64,000 nucleotides of DNA from Punica granatum (Eukaryota; Streptophyta; Magnoliopsida; Myrtales; Lythraceae), in the NCBI RefSeq assembly GCF_007655135.1, contig NC_045130.1, positions 14,694,001-14,758,000 of the forward strand. The letters are read 5' to 3'. The translations under genes were made by a program, and so were the position numbers. Positions 10,800 through 21,965 of this stretch are shown here, in pieces; position 1 is the stretch's first letter; each line of letters starts with the position of its first letter. Under the pieces are notes generated by a model that was not told the origin of the DNA, did no database searches, and saw nothing but the letters and a program-made list of their open reading frames with translations.

Positions 10800-12345
10800 C
10801 ATGGTTCTTAAAATCATTATTCGAATCGTAGAATCGTACGATTCTACGATTCAAGGGGGGTCATGCGATTCCGATACAATGGGCTGAATCGGAAACTGTA
10901 GAATCGCATCTGAATCGGGCCGTGAATCGCGGAATCGCGGAATCGGGCCGATTCTGCGATTCCGGATTCGGCCCAGACTCGAGCGAAGGGCAGGCCTGAT
11001 TCGGGCCCTTGGGAGAAGGCCAAGCCAGAGTGGGCTGAAGGCCTGAAGCCCAGCCCATTAGCCTGAGCCCGACAGCTTTTTTTTTTTCCTCTCCCTTCCT
11101 TTCCCTTTCTTCTCTGACGCTCCTCCTTTCTCCCAAGAGTCCGAACATTTATGTGCCCTAATCCACCGGACCTCCAACTCTCCAACGGTCCGAGCTTCAA
11201 CAATTTCTTAGGATTCTTTTTGTTCTGCTAGTGCCGGGTTCTCTTGTTCGGTTGTTTCGACTCCGACGAGCTTGAAGCTCAGCAGATTTGAGTGATTGGG
11301 TCGAGAAGAACATATTCCCCTCGCTTCTTGTTACGGCAGTTGAAGTGATGTCCGCTAAAATGTTTGAGTCTTTACTATCCTTCATATCAGGGTCAAGAGC
11401 ATGGTCAATGGTGATCTGCTGCTCCTTTGCATCGAAGCTAATTGCATCCTCCACGAATGAGAGCTGCAAGGAAGCAGCCATAGAAATCAGCGAGTTCAAG
11501 AAAGTAGATACTGTACTGCAATCCTTCACCGGCAGCAAGACTCAAAAAGAATATTAGCATCAAGAAAGAGGATGGACAGGAAGAATTGAGGAGATTGGAA
11601 TCCAGCATTCAAATTCTTGAATAGGAGCTCGAGTTCTTGCATGTCATATAATTAGAACCCGGACATTTCTTCTCAACATCTTCACGTATAAGTTGAAATC
11701 ATTGTTTAGGCAAAGCTTAGCAGGAAATTGAATTCAGCTACGCTTCTGTTTACATATTAGTAAACGATGTCGTATTAAAGAGATAACAAAGTATAGACTT
11801 AATCAAAGTATATGAACTGCAGAAAAACATGACAATTAAGTTCCAAAAAGTAGTGGACGAACTCATGACTCGATCTCTCATGTTCCTAGATTTCACGAGG
11901 TTATTGCACTTCTGATACGAAATGAGCGCTCATTAATCTATTTTGCCTTTGGTTCGTTTATCAGGTCTGCCACGTGATATAGTAAGTAGTTCGAGGTGGC
12001 TGAACACGTGTACATTGTTATACGATTTGACATTCTATGTTATGACTTATGTTGTTAACCGTTTATTTTGAGAGATTGAGTTATGATTTGGGCTTTGAAT
12101 TTTCATAATTTGTAACGATGTTTTGTGCTTTTATGATTTATTGTTGGTTTGTTGGTTTTTGATCCTTTTTTTAATATGAGGAATTAAGGATTGATTTTTT
12201 TTTGCTCAAAAAAGTATGATACATGTATATATATGCTATTTTTTTAATTACAGGTAGAATCTTACGATTCACGATACGATTCTACGATTTACGATTCTAC
12301 GACCCTCAACCGATTCTAGGTAGAATCGCGATTCTAAAAACCTTG
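10800..12345. mobile_element. Non-autonomous hAT-like transposon inside gag, carrying a host-gene fragment
   Basis: 1546 bp bounded by imperfect inverted ends, CATGGTTCTTAAAATC on the left and CAAGGTTTTTAGAATC read inward from the right, with 8-bp duplications outside. Subterminal regions are packed with short palindromic GAATCGTAGAATCGTACGATTC-type motifs (10816-10855 and 12255-12335), typical of transposase-binding ends. No transposase frame is visible. The interior includes a gene-like fragment (11288-11655) and a T/C-rich tract at about 11070-11140. It breaks the gag frame. Confidence 0.75.
11288..11655 (+). pseudogene. Captured fragment resembling a DUF241 (BPS1-like) plant gene
   Basis: On the plus strand the frame from about 11324 reads MFESLLSFISGSRAWS, then EFKKVDTVLQSF. 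After a frame change near 11535 it reads LRRLESSIQILE, followed by a TAG where the family usually continues into a glutamate. The order FESLLSFISG, then EF-KVD, then an LES-IQ-LE coiled segment is what I remember of the C-terminal half of DUF241/BYPASS1-related plant proteins of unknown biochemical role. There is no start codon, the frame is broken, and both ends lie inside the hAT-like element, so this is a transduplicated pseudogene piece. The assignment is from memory of the family. Confidence 0.55.
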
Positions 12346-13764
12346 GTTGGGGTGCCCCGGGTTTACCGCACCAACATTAGCGTCTCTGCCTTTCTTGTTG
12401 TGGGAGGAAGCAGCAGTGACGGCTGTCTTCTTGGAGGATTCACCCTCTCCCTTTATGACCGAATGGTCAATCTATGCTAACCTTCTTGCCAGCCTTTATC
12501 ATCGCGTTAAAAGACGACATGTGTCCCAGGAGATGCGAGTAGTATGCGCCTTTGAGGGTTCCATGAAAGATCTGGATTTGTTCCGCTTCGTCAATTGGAG
12601 GACGGTGCTTGGCCGCCTCAGCACGCCATTGAGTAGCGTAGTCCTCAAAGGATTGCTCCTCTTGCATTTCCATGACGCTTAACTCGAGATAGGACGGAGC
12701 TATGCCAGTATTGTAGCCATACTGGGTCACAAACTTCTTAGCGAGTTCATCCCAAGTGGGAATGTCCGCTGCTTTGAGAGAGGTGAACCAACTGAGTGCT
12801 GCTCCTTTCAAACTTTCCTGAAAAGTCTGAATCATAAACTGCTCATATCCCCAGTACGGCATCATGCGGTTTCGATAGCCTTGCAGATGTGGCTTTGGGT
12901 CTGTGGTCCCGTCATACTTGTCAAAATCGGGAATCTTGATCTTTGGAGGCAGCCTCATGTCTGGAAAGAGATTCAGGTCCAAGTAACTCGTGTGATAACG
13001 AGAGTCACTTTCTTGGAGAGCCTTCATCATCTCTTCCATTCGTTTCATCCGGCGCTCCTGTTCTATCTCCGTAGCAGGGAGAATATATGTCGGTGGAGCT
13101 TCAGTGGCAGCCACAGCTTGTGCATCTGGGTTATAGGAAGGAATGTTTAAGATCGATGGAGTTCGGTGTGGAAGACTTATTTGGGGTTGTGGAGCTGGGA
13201 AAGGAAATGGCTCAACGATAGGAGCAGGAGCATGTGTGCTTGTGGCTGATACTGGCATCGGAGGAAGCGCAAGCATAGCTGGATCAATTATCGGTACCGT
13301 CGTTGGCGGAGGAGGGAAAGTCACCGGAAGTGTTACCGGAAGAGGTGCAACAGACGGATAGACCTCCGGTGCGTGTGTCAACGGTGGAACGGTTGCCGAG
13401 AAATGTGTCGGCGCTGGAATAGGCACAACATCATTCTCTGGTGCAAGGATTGGTGGGACCCAAGGAGACGGATCAACCATTGACCCATACACAGGAGGCG
13501 GGATGGAACTCGAAGAAGCACGGTTTGGTCCGCTGAGCAAAGCCATAAGTTCAGTGATGTTGGAGGCCATCTGATTAACTGTGCCTTCGAGCGCTGCGAT
13601 GCGTATAGCTTCATTGGAAGATGGTAAAACTGGAGGCACCGAAGTCGATGACATGTACATGGATGGCGGGACATATGATGGAGCATACGTAGCAGGTGAT
13701 TGGGACCGCACTGTAGTTGGTGGGGTGACTTCTCCTGAAGGATTGGTGGATCAATTTCCTCCAT

Positions 13765-14927
13765 CCTTAGTCGATGCCGGGTGGGATAGCGGTGTGATGC
13801 TGCCAGTTGTGGTTACCTATGTCTATAAGTGTGTAAGTATGGATGCGAAAGAAAAAAAATGTCTACTAAATTAAACGTGCAAGATAATAATTAAATGAAT
13901 GAAATGCATGAATTTCAAAGAAACACTAATGTCATTGCTTGGTTCGATTCAAATTCCTCGATTTACGAAGATAAATCGTTTGATTTTAAAAAGGAATCTA
14001 AACATTGAATCGACAATCCATTGCGCTCGGCAGCCGAGTGAGCGTCACGTAGGATCGAACGGGGCGAAGACGCTGCCGGCAACTAGTCCAAGGGATGTGA
14101 GACCTTTTGCGCATTTGCCCGTGTCCAGTCCAGCGTAGCGTTCAAACATGCTATCTCTTTGTCTAGGTTCTCGATAGCTGTCCTTGGGAATGTCTGATCG
14201 ATGGGGCGATCACTGAAAAGTGACAAGCTACTGATAATGTTGCGGATGTATGCTTGGTCGGTCAGTCAAAGCATTCCTTCTTGCGGTTGATCTACTAGTC
14301 CAGCGGCACGATGCAGTCGAGCCTAGATAAAGAGCCGGACGGATCATCCTTACCTAAATGGGAGAGACTGTCGGTTCAATGTTTAAAATTGAACCAATGC
14401 AATGTCCTAATTTGTTTTGAAAATATGCATGTAGTGCAGAAAAGTAAAGTATAACTGTATCTGTTACAATATACATCGCTCATTGTAGAAAAACAACAAA
14501 AGGCCCGCCTAAAAGAAAACTAGGGGCCGACTCAAAGACCGGACTTTGGGTCGGTTGACGACGTGAGGTTATTTTGGTCCAGAATGACGGTCCCTGTTTA
14601 TGCATGGTTTCAGTGTTCTACTGGGAAAACCACTAACTAGGGATGGGGGCTCCCGATTCAAGGGGATCAATTCCTTGAAATCGAGCGAGGATCTTTGGGG
14701 GCCGGTTCGGTGGCGGAGCCGACTCGATCCGTTCCCTTACTCGGAACCTCTGACTATCCTAGCTTCCTAAATCGGCGCCCGTGGGATTTCAGGCGAGGTA
14801 CCTAAATCCACTAGAATGATGCAATGCAAGTGCAGAAAAGTAAATGTGCGAAAAATAAAATGTGCGGAAAGCGATAAATAAACATGCAAGCAAAGCAAAC
14901 GGATCGAGCCTGAACCCACTAAGTGTG
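13765..14927 (-). other. 5' leader of the retrotransposon
   Basis: This untranslated stretch lies between the primer-binding site and gag on the minus strand. Autonomous Ogre elements have an extra ORF before gag, but I see no convincing ORF here; the frames are short and overlap on both strands. The packaging signal should lie in this region but cannot be placed from sequence alone. Confidence 0.5.
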
Positions 14928-14945
14928 TCCCCAGTGGAGTCGCCA
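14928..14945 (-). other. Primer-binding site for tRNA-Arg
   Basis: The minus strand reads TGGCGACTCCACTGGGGA, three bases inside the 5' LTR. It is the complement of the 3' end, including CCA, of the plant tRNA-Arg(ACG) as I recall it. tRNA-Arg priming is characteristic of Ogre-type elements. This site fixes the element's orientation as minus. Confidence 0.75.
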
Positions 14946-14948
14946 AGC

Positions 14949-17900
14949 TGTACGGACCCGAATGTGGACTCTCGTCGGGGCCCGCATGTGCGCTTTTGGA
15001 TCGCGCGGCTTGGGAGTGTCCACCTTCCCGTGGGGACGCGTGACGGACACGCGTGAGAGAAGGAGTCGCCACTTATCATTTTACGACCAGAAGGTCGAGG
15101 GCGGATAAGTTACCCGGGGTAACTAGTTTGTTGTTAAGGCATTGGTTTGTGCGGAACCGGAAAATCCGAGTTCGGGGGTTCATGTTACGTGCGGGCCTAT
15201 ATCCCGCACGCCCTTTCGGTACTCTGGTTTGCTAGGCTTGCATTTTTGTTTTATTTACCGCATGAATTAGGGTGCACTCGACTCACACGTTTTGACACCG
15301 TAACTTCGATGAATTAAACGATGTCGGTGGAGAAGCCGAGAGAGAAGTAAACCCGTGTATCGGGGAATTGGTTCACAATCTTGCGTTACAGTTCATCGAA
15401 CCATGGAGGTTGAATCCCTGCGCGAACCAGAACCGCGAGTTCTTGGATTTACTTGTATCTGGGCAAGCATTAGACCGATTCGATTAATTCGACTCTCGGA
15501 CCGTTCGCTCACCGACTGGAATTCTTACAGAATGAATGTACAAAATAAAATCCTTACAATGCTCTCGAAAACAATAAATACAAATTACAAATGGCCGAAT
15601 TCCAGTCGACTCGCGTTCGGTTATTATTCCGCTCTAACTCACCGTGAGTTTAGGGAAAAGACCGAAGAACTGAAATTCAATGCACGCTCTCGCTGAATAG
15701 GGCGTTGGACCCCGTGAGTGTTGATTAGGGCGTTGGACCCTGTGATCGATGATTAGGGCGTTGAACCCTAATATTATTCGGCCTAGGGATCAGGCTCGAC
15801 CCGCTTGGCAAACAGGTGCGGAAAGATAACACGCAACATGTTAAAAACAGACAAGGTGTTTGTTATTGTCGAGTGTACGTGTTTTAACAAGTTTATTGAT
15901 CCGGGGTATTTTGGCATGCAAATCCTACCCTAGACAAATAAGCACGTGCCAATGTTTTAGCATTCGGCTTAAGTTTGAGAACCTGACATGTCGGGTGTCC
16001 GTAGTCAAGTCTCGAGTGTGTGGATTGTTTTTACAGTGATTCGGTGTTGTGACACTGAATTACCACTGAATTAACCCAACTCGTGTTTTGACTCTAGATT
16101 TGGAACCTAGAGTTCCACCTAACCATTTTCTAGCGTTTGGTTAAGTCGAGTGAAATGATTAGTCAAGTAATTGTATTTTGATACAGAATACCCAACTGAC
16201 ATCTTAAACGATGCTAAGATGACGACAAATCACAAAATGATGTTCTTGCCCTTGATTTGAAAATTTGTTTTCATAAAAGGGAAACAACACAATATGTATT
16301 TGAAAGTATGAGGGTTTTAAAAAGGGCATTAACACCGTTTTTGTAATTTGTCGACACGAGTTACAAATTAATGTCCAATTCGTGCAAAGTTGTTTAAATT
16401 GAATGAATTAACCGTGTGAGCGTCCCGATTAACCCGTTCGTGGAATTAATGCTTAAGGTTATGCCGAATGCATTAATTGTGAAAACGATTCGTGATTCGA
16501 CGACCAAAACGATTCCATAATGATCAAGGATAATTCGGTTGAATAACCAACAATACCCTTATAACCGAATGAGTCCTCGATACACAAACCCATGCATGTT
16601 TGTTTTAAAAAGGGTTTTAAACGATGTTTTAACATGGGAATCGTGGAAATATAGAAATTACAATTTCATACAATCCGAGAAACGAATTAAACTCGAGATA
16701 AGGAAATCATTCTTGATCCAAAAGGCCAAGAAGCCCTCGGCTTCACCTTGTCAAAGATGGCCGAATACTCTCATGGCTCGATTCAAATCACAAATGATAT
16801 CCTTGTCTTGGTTTAATCATTTTTTCGCATGCTCAAACATCAAACATGATGAATAACACGTTTTTTTGACAAAAGCCGGTATTACCATGAAATGATTAAC
16901 TCATTTAAACATGCAAACATTCACAAACATGTTATTTAAGGAATCGATAAAATAATACCGACTTCATGCATGTAAGAAAACACGAGAAAACTCGGGAATC
17001 GAACTTAGATCGGGCTAAGAAGGCCGATCTTAACCCGAGGAAAGCAAGCCAAGCCTCGGTCACCTCTTCTTGAGGCAAACCCGAGAGCTCTTTTGCTTAT
17101 TTCGGGTCGGGAAGGTCTTCCGAGGGTCGATCCAAACGTTTTCCGATATGCTAACATATTATATGATGATGAACATGCATAATATAACAAGAAAGTGTGT
17201 AAAAATTAAGTCTTGCAAGTTAAACATGCATGAAACGCCATATTACTCCATAGCCATGCAAATAATGTAAAAAGCCCTAACTCCTCTAAGTCAAGAGTGA
17301 TTTACCTAGCCTCGGGATACGAGGAAAGAGTCGGGGAAGTGTTCGAGAGTCGGGTGACTCGGTTGAATGCTTGGAAGAGTGCTCGGGTGCAAGGGCATGC
17401 ACGTTCGGGGAGCTAGGTGCACGAGGCGTGCGGCTGGAGTGCACGGGAGGCGCGCGGCTGGACGCGCGAGCGTGCGGCTACGGGTGCACTGTTCACCCGA
17501 GAGCACGATCTTCGCCCGAAATGAGGAAATCAACCTGAAATGATGAGCAAATGACTTCAAACCAAAAATCTAAGTTCATGAATGAACTCATTGGGTCCAA
17601 AACATGTGGTCCATGGAGTTTGTGAAGTTTTGAACTTGAGTCGGGATGATGAACATCGGCTTCCGACTTAAGAAACTCAAAGCTTTCTGCGGGGTTTGCT
17701 TCGGTTTTTCTCTCTTGGTTTTGAAGTGTTGAAGCTTGCTGGTTCTTGAGTGTTCTTGGCTATGGAGTTTGAGAGGATTTCTTGAAGGAGAAAGGTTGGA
17801 GAGAGTGTGTAAGAGGAGAAGTGATTAAGTTAATCACTTTTGGGCCATTTATAGTCAAAACTAATGGGCAATTAAGCAAAACAAAGCACCATTAGTGGGA

Positions 17901-19457
17901 CCCTTAGCAAATTTCGGCCACCTTAATGAGGATGAGGATGAATGTGGACCAAGTGTTCTTGATGAGGAAGAGTTAAGAGCATTAATGGAGATGGAGTTGA
18001 TGGCTTGAGTGTTGTCTTCAACTTCCCAAGATATTTTGGGCTAGGTGAGGGCAAGAGAGGAAGAAGAATAGGCCGAAAATTTTGGGGCAAGGGGCAGCTG
18101 CCCTTCGGCAGCCTGTGGGTCCCACGGCTCATGAGGAGAAACCGGAAGAAAGTCTGGGTCTCGGTTGGTCGCGCATTCGAAGTTCGTGGTTCGAATTGAA
18201 CGTCGAATTGTCGATATGCGTGAGAAAGTGGTTTTAACGAGCCTAAGATTGGCATTTTTCATGGAGAAATGTCTCGGAAGCATACGAGGCTCGGAAGCCG
18301 ATTTTGCTTATTGCAGGTGACCAGAGCGAAGTTGTCCGCTTCTGACAGCATATCTTGTGTCTGCATCTCACGTTGCTTATTTTGACATAAATTGTCAGAC
18401 AACGTGGGCACTTGATCCTTAAGCCGGTAATGCAAATATGGAGCCGGAGATGTCCTAGGAGGTCGAAACTGGATTTCTCAGATTGCTTTATGAGTTTCTT
18501 GGGTGATCCGGAGATCACTGTGATCTCTGTTTGCCGAGATTGGGCCTCTAAGGATATGAAAAGTGCATCTGAGACCCTTAAAGCACTGCTCGGGGGTCTA
18601 GATGAGTTGTGTGATTCATTCCGACGACTCCACATCGAGCCTTGAGAAGGCTAGCATTGTATAACGTAAGCATTCGGCATCAAGTTTCCCCAAAGAGGAC
18701 TTCCGGATATGGATCTTCACTAAAAATGGCCTTTTGTGCTCCTCGGAGGTTACTCGGGAAACCGTGAAGGGTTTTGCTGTCTGTTTTGCCCAATTGTGAA
18801 TGTCCGCTGGAGTTTTTAGTGCAATGTAGTGTGAACTTCGTTTGCCGTAATTCCATCAGACTAGTCTCCGGTTTCGCTCTTCCGAAGAAGGGTATGCCCG
18901 TTTTGTCGCTCGGAAGTCATTTAGGGTGTTTGTATGGCTTCCAAAAGACAATCTGAAGCTCTGCACGTGCCTTGTATGATTGTGGGGCGTGGCCGCATCG
19001 GATATTTGGAATTAACTTTTCTCCGAGAAACCAGCATTTTTGGACTTCCACTGAAAAGTTGTCTGTATACAGAAAGTTGTTCTGTATAGAGCAGATGATT
19101 TGCAAAATTCCTTTGGGGATACTTTTCATCTATTTGGCATTGGAGTGGATTTTTGGAGTCCAATATATGCTATCTTCCGATGATCGAGCGAACTATCGGA
19201 AAATAGAATTGTCCGTGTGATGTACTGAAAATGCCGGTTTTGGATATTGCTGAGCTCTCTAGTCATTCTGTAGCACTTTGATGACCCCTGGAGTCCTTCT
19301 GTCATATGAATGTGTCATTTGCTTGATTTTGCTGACTTGAGAATGAAAAGTGATTTCTCGCTCTGTGGAGCCTTCTTCTGTGATAACGCTCAAGTCGTAG
19401 CATTGTTTGCTATTGATGAACATTGTTTGACTTACGGACCAAAATGGGGTGCTGACA
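14949..19457 (-). repeat. 5' LTR of the retrotransposon (right-hand LTR)
   Basis: 4509 bp bounded by TGTACGG and GCTGACA in plus orientation. It matches 1544-6358 apart from scattered substitutions and the insertions noted there. It carries the promoter that would drive the element on the minus strand. Confidence 0.9.
17821..17853 (-). promoter_or_regulatory. LTR TATA-like box and adjacent palindrome
   Basis: On the minus strand GACTATAAATGGCCC (TATAAA at 17853-17848) is followed by the palindrome GTGATTAAGTTAATCAC and then a CTTCTCCTCTTACACAC tract, a typical plant start-site composition. This would divide the LTR into a U3 of about 1.6 kb and a long R-U5. Not confirmed by transcript data. 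Confidence 0.45.
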
Positions 19458-21531
19458 ATTATATAATAAATAGGATTATAAAGGTAACTGTTGTGATATC
19501 ATAGGGTTAGAAAGGTAAATATATAACTAATATTATTAATTAATTTTTAATTGTTAGTTAATTTTCAATTACTTACGATACTATATTGCTTAATTTGTAA
19601 ATGAGTATTATTAATTAATTTGTATATATATATATTTACATATTTTTTGTTAGTTTGTTTTAATTATTTCAAATTATCAAAATCGATGCCTCGTAGATGA
19701 CAAGAAATAATGTAATTTCTAACATTTAAGGGGCAATAATTTTATTTATGTACAAATCCACTTAAATTTAGATGATTCTAATTAGCGCAACAGACGAAAC
19801 TAAAGAGTCTCGAAACTAGCAGTCAAGACGTATCCTCTCATCTAAGTATTTTATTCATCGAGTCTGTTGAGAAATTCAAACAAAGGACATTAGATTTCAC
19901 CCAAAAAGAAAAGGACAATAGCGGCATCAATATTAACTAACAAAAAAAATCACGATTTTGATATCCAAATGAATACGTAATCATTAGCAAAACTCACTAT
20001 AAAATTTGGAATTAAAGTAAATTAATTATGAATAGTATGAATGGAGATTTAACAGGCTGTCAATTGATAAATAACAATAACTTTATTTATATTAATGGCA
20101 AAATAATTGCTAAGGTAAATAAAATGCTAAGATATTAAAGAGGGTGTATATCTTTTTGTAAATTCAGCCAATTTCCATAATTCTCGCCATTTCCCCTGGC
20201 CGATGACCCCCTTGCTTGGCCTACTCCCAGAGGCAGGTTTATATGTACGAAAAGCCTTTCTAAATTATCTTGCCTCAATACATTTCGAGTTGTTTGAATT
20301 CCAGATTCTATATTCCACTTCTCAAAAGGGAGGACTTTATTCTCCTTCCACGTACTTCCTCTTTCAGATTTTCATTAGTTATTTCCTCTACCAAGGTAAG
20401 AAATATTATTCACTTTAATTCTCTTTGATTACGAGTATGTGCCAAATCTTTGGTCACTTCAGTCTTATGCTTATTCCTTCGCAAAAGTTTGATTTTAAAT
20501 GCTTATATAACTTTCAATAGCCAAGTCTTTTATTTCGATAAGAAGGTCGAAAGTTTATTATTTAAGTTACAGTGAAATTCTAATAATGCTTCTAATAATA
20601 AATCTTATAAGTATATCCAATGTCAGAAAATGTATAATTAAACTAAAGTCTGATTAACCACTTTCTCGAAGATAGGTTACAATATTTTATAAAGTTATAA
20701 AAAATTTAAATATTAACATTCTTTTCAATTAGAAAGTTACGGACTAAAATTTATCATTTTTCCCTTACCGAATTTTTTTACCTTTTTTTCCTCATAGAAA
20801 ATTTGATTAATGGATGAAAATAGAAAATAAACCAAAAGTACAAGATAAAATGAATTAAAAAAGGAAAAGGACAAAAGCAAAAATAAACAAAGTTATTAGA
20901 TATAAATGAACTAAAAAAGTAGAAAATAAACGAAAACGAAAAAACATTTAAAATTAAAGTTAAAAATTATGTTTTTTATTTTTACAAGAATGTATGAAAA
21001 TTTAGCGGACATCTCAAATTTGGAGGGTTTGAAATTATGGTATTTGCAGGTTTTTTTTTGGGCGGGAGTGGGTGATGGTAATAGTGTCTATATATGTGTA
21101 TATATATATAACTCAGACTCCTTTGATGAGAGTTTCTATTCGTGCCATGAGGAGTTGTCACATAATTATTTTCGTGCGAGGAGGAATTGTCACATAAGTT
21201 ACCTATCACATTAAATTTATTCCCTCTTCTATTAATTCATCTTTGACTCTCTTCTTCCTCGGGCTCTTACCCCATTTAGTTCTTTACAATTCTCGAAAGT
21301 TTTATTAATATTCTCCTCTCCTAATTTTTATCAGCCATTAATTTATATATTTTTTTATTTTCTATTGTTGAAATAACTATTTTTTAGAAAGAAATGTAAA
21401 CATATACCGTATTTCACCAAAAAAAATACTAATAACTATAATAAAGGGACAAAGATAGTTTCACAAATTATCGAACATGAAACCTATTGATTACCAGACA
21501 ATGGCGTTCGCGATTACACTTATCCTTTTTG
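19458..21531 (+). repeat. SPH array unit U1, right part
   Basis: After the ATTAT target copy the array sequence resumes exactly where 1543 left off (ATAATAAATAGG). It contains an AT-rich spacer, the exon-like block at 20238-20395 and a further AT-rich stretch up to the U2 boundary. No protein gene is supported here. This is the only unit where the CCG-TGACCCCC position reads ATGACCCCC; later units read TTGACCCCC. Confidence 0.88.
20238..20395 (+). other. Promoter/first-exon-like block with strong splice donor (one per unit)
   Basis: TTTATATGTACG (TATA-like, 20238-20244) is followed by a pyrimidine-rich leader and ends CTACCAAG|GTAAGAAAT, an excellent plant 5' splice site at 20395/20396. The next 650 bp are very A/T-rich like a plant intron, and TATTTGCAG|G at 21049 is a plausible acceptor. 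The block repeats in later units (donor at 24047/24048 in U2). It may be the 5' end of a captured or untranslated transcript, or a distal SPH leader. A 71-residue frame crossing the donor is not supported: most copies lack ATG, and frames are broken near 27541 and 63770. Confidence 0.4.
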
Positions 21532-21593
21532 AAAAATAAAACATAACCTTCAACAATGTATCATGAAATTGCCTTACGTGGATGCATGTGGTA

Positions 21594-21718
21594 TTTATTA
21601 GTATTGAGTGCTTTTGATTTCCAATTTTCCCACTTTTCTAAATCTAACACATGCATCATCCGAGAATATTCCTTTGGGTGTTATTTATACCTTTGGCCCA
21701 AATAATCCCAACAAATAT
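21594..21718 (+). promoter_or_regulatory. Promoter-like module A of U2
   Basis: 125 bp, repeated 195 bp downstream as module B (21789-21913). It retains TTTATACCTTTGGCCCAAAT. A GCCC-AAAAAT-GGGC palindrome and a (TA)n tract separate the two modules. The pair recurs in every unit. Confidence 0.45.
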
Positions 21719-21788
21719 GCCCAAAAATGGGCTGCCCCTTCTAAATATTAAATGAAATTACCATACGGGGATATATATATATATGGAG

Positions 21789-21913
21789 TTTATTAGTATT
21801 GAGTGTTTTTTATTTCCAATTTTCCCCCTTTTCTAAATCTAACCCACTCATAATCCGAGAATATTCCTTTGGGTGTTATTTCTATCTTTGGCCCAAATAA
21901 TCCCAACAAATAT
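21789..21913 (+). promoter_or_regulatory. Promoter-like module B of U2, with altered TATA-like box
   Basis: The proximal copy ends 53 bp before the ATG at 21966. The TATA-like position reads TTATTTCTATC (21877-21887) in U2 and U3, but TTATTTATATC from U4 onward. If this is the core promoter, these two copies may be weaker. Confidence 0.45.
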
Positions 21914-21965
21914 TAAAATCAACAAGGAAGAAGGAAAATCTAAAACCTCACTTCCCTCCCCGAAA

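Larger units (their letters stand above)
10177..13764 (-). pseudogene. gag: Decayed gag of the Tat/Ogre-like element, interrupted by a hAT-like insertion
   Basis: The frame begins at an ATG at 13764 and shifts within the first few codons. It then stays open as a proline-rich N-terminal region followed by a retrotransposon gag core: SLKGAALSWFTSL, W-DELAKKFVTQY and SFEDYATQW lie between roughly 12990 and 12480. A one-base shift meets a TGA at 12467-12469, although the next frame continues coding-like up to 12354. The 1546-bp hAT-like element then splits the gene. Beyond it, a Q/P-rich segment runs from 10791 and meets an in-frame TAG at 10555-10557. A C-terminal knuckle-like motif (C-x2-H-x5-H-x4-C) lies at 10354-10398 and the frame ends at 10177. 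Gag would form the particle and package RNA; this copy cannot make it intact. Confidence 0.82.
1544..19457 (-). mobile_element. Tat/Ogre-like LTR retrotransposon, gag-only (non-autonomous), inserted in SPH unit U1
   Basis: The element is 17,914 bp with LTRs of 4,815 and 4,509 bp. Reading on the minus strand, the order is 5' LTR (14949-19457), a primer site matching tRNA-Arg, a leader, decayed gag, a long non-coding stretch with a minisatellite, a polypurine tract and the 3' LTR (1544-6358). Very long LTRs, a tRNA-Arg primer and tandem repeats before the 3' LTR are traits of the Ogre/Tat lineage of Ty3/gypsy elements. No protease, reverse transcriptase, RNase H or integrase motif is visible, so it resembles the gag-only class described as TR-GAG. 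Mobility would need proteins supplied by an autonomous relative. Lineage is inferred from structure, not from a polymerase tree. Confidence 0.85.

Noticed and set aside
12347..12682. Plus-strand 111-residue frame
   Set aside because: It is the reverse of the frameshifted C-terminal part of gag.
20203..20418. 71-residue frame in each unit as a second gene
   Set aside because: It begins with TTG in units after U1, is broken by single-base losses near 27541 and 63770, and runs through a strong splice donor.
21873..21965. 31-residue N-terminal extension of copies 2-13
   Set aside because: The extension opens at GTG with no ATG. The downstream ATG has a good context and is followed at once by a signal peptide.
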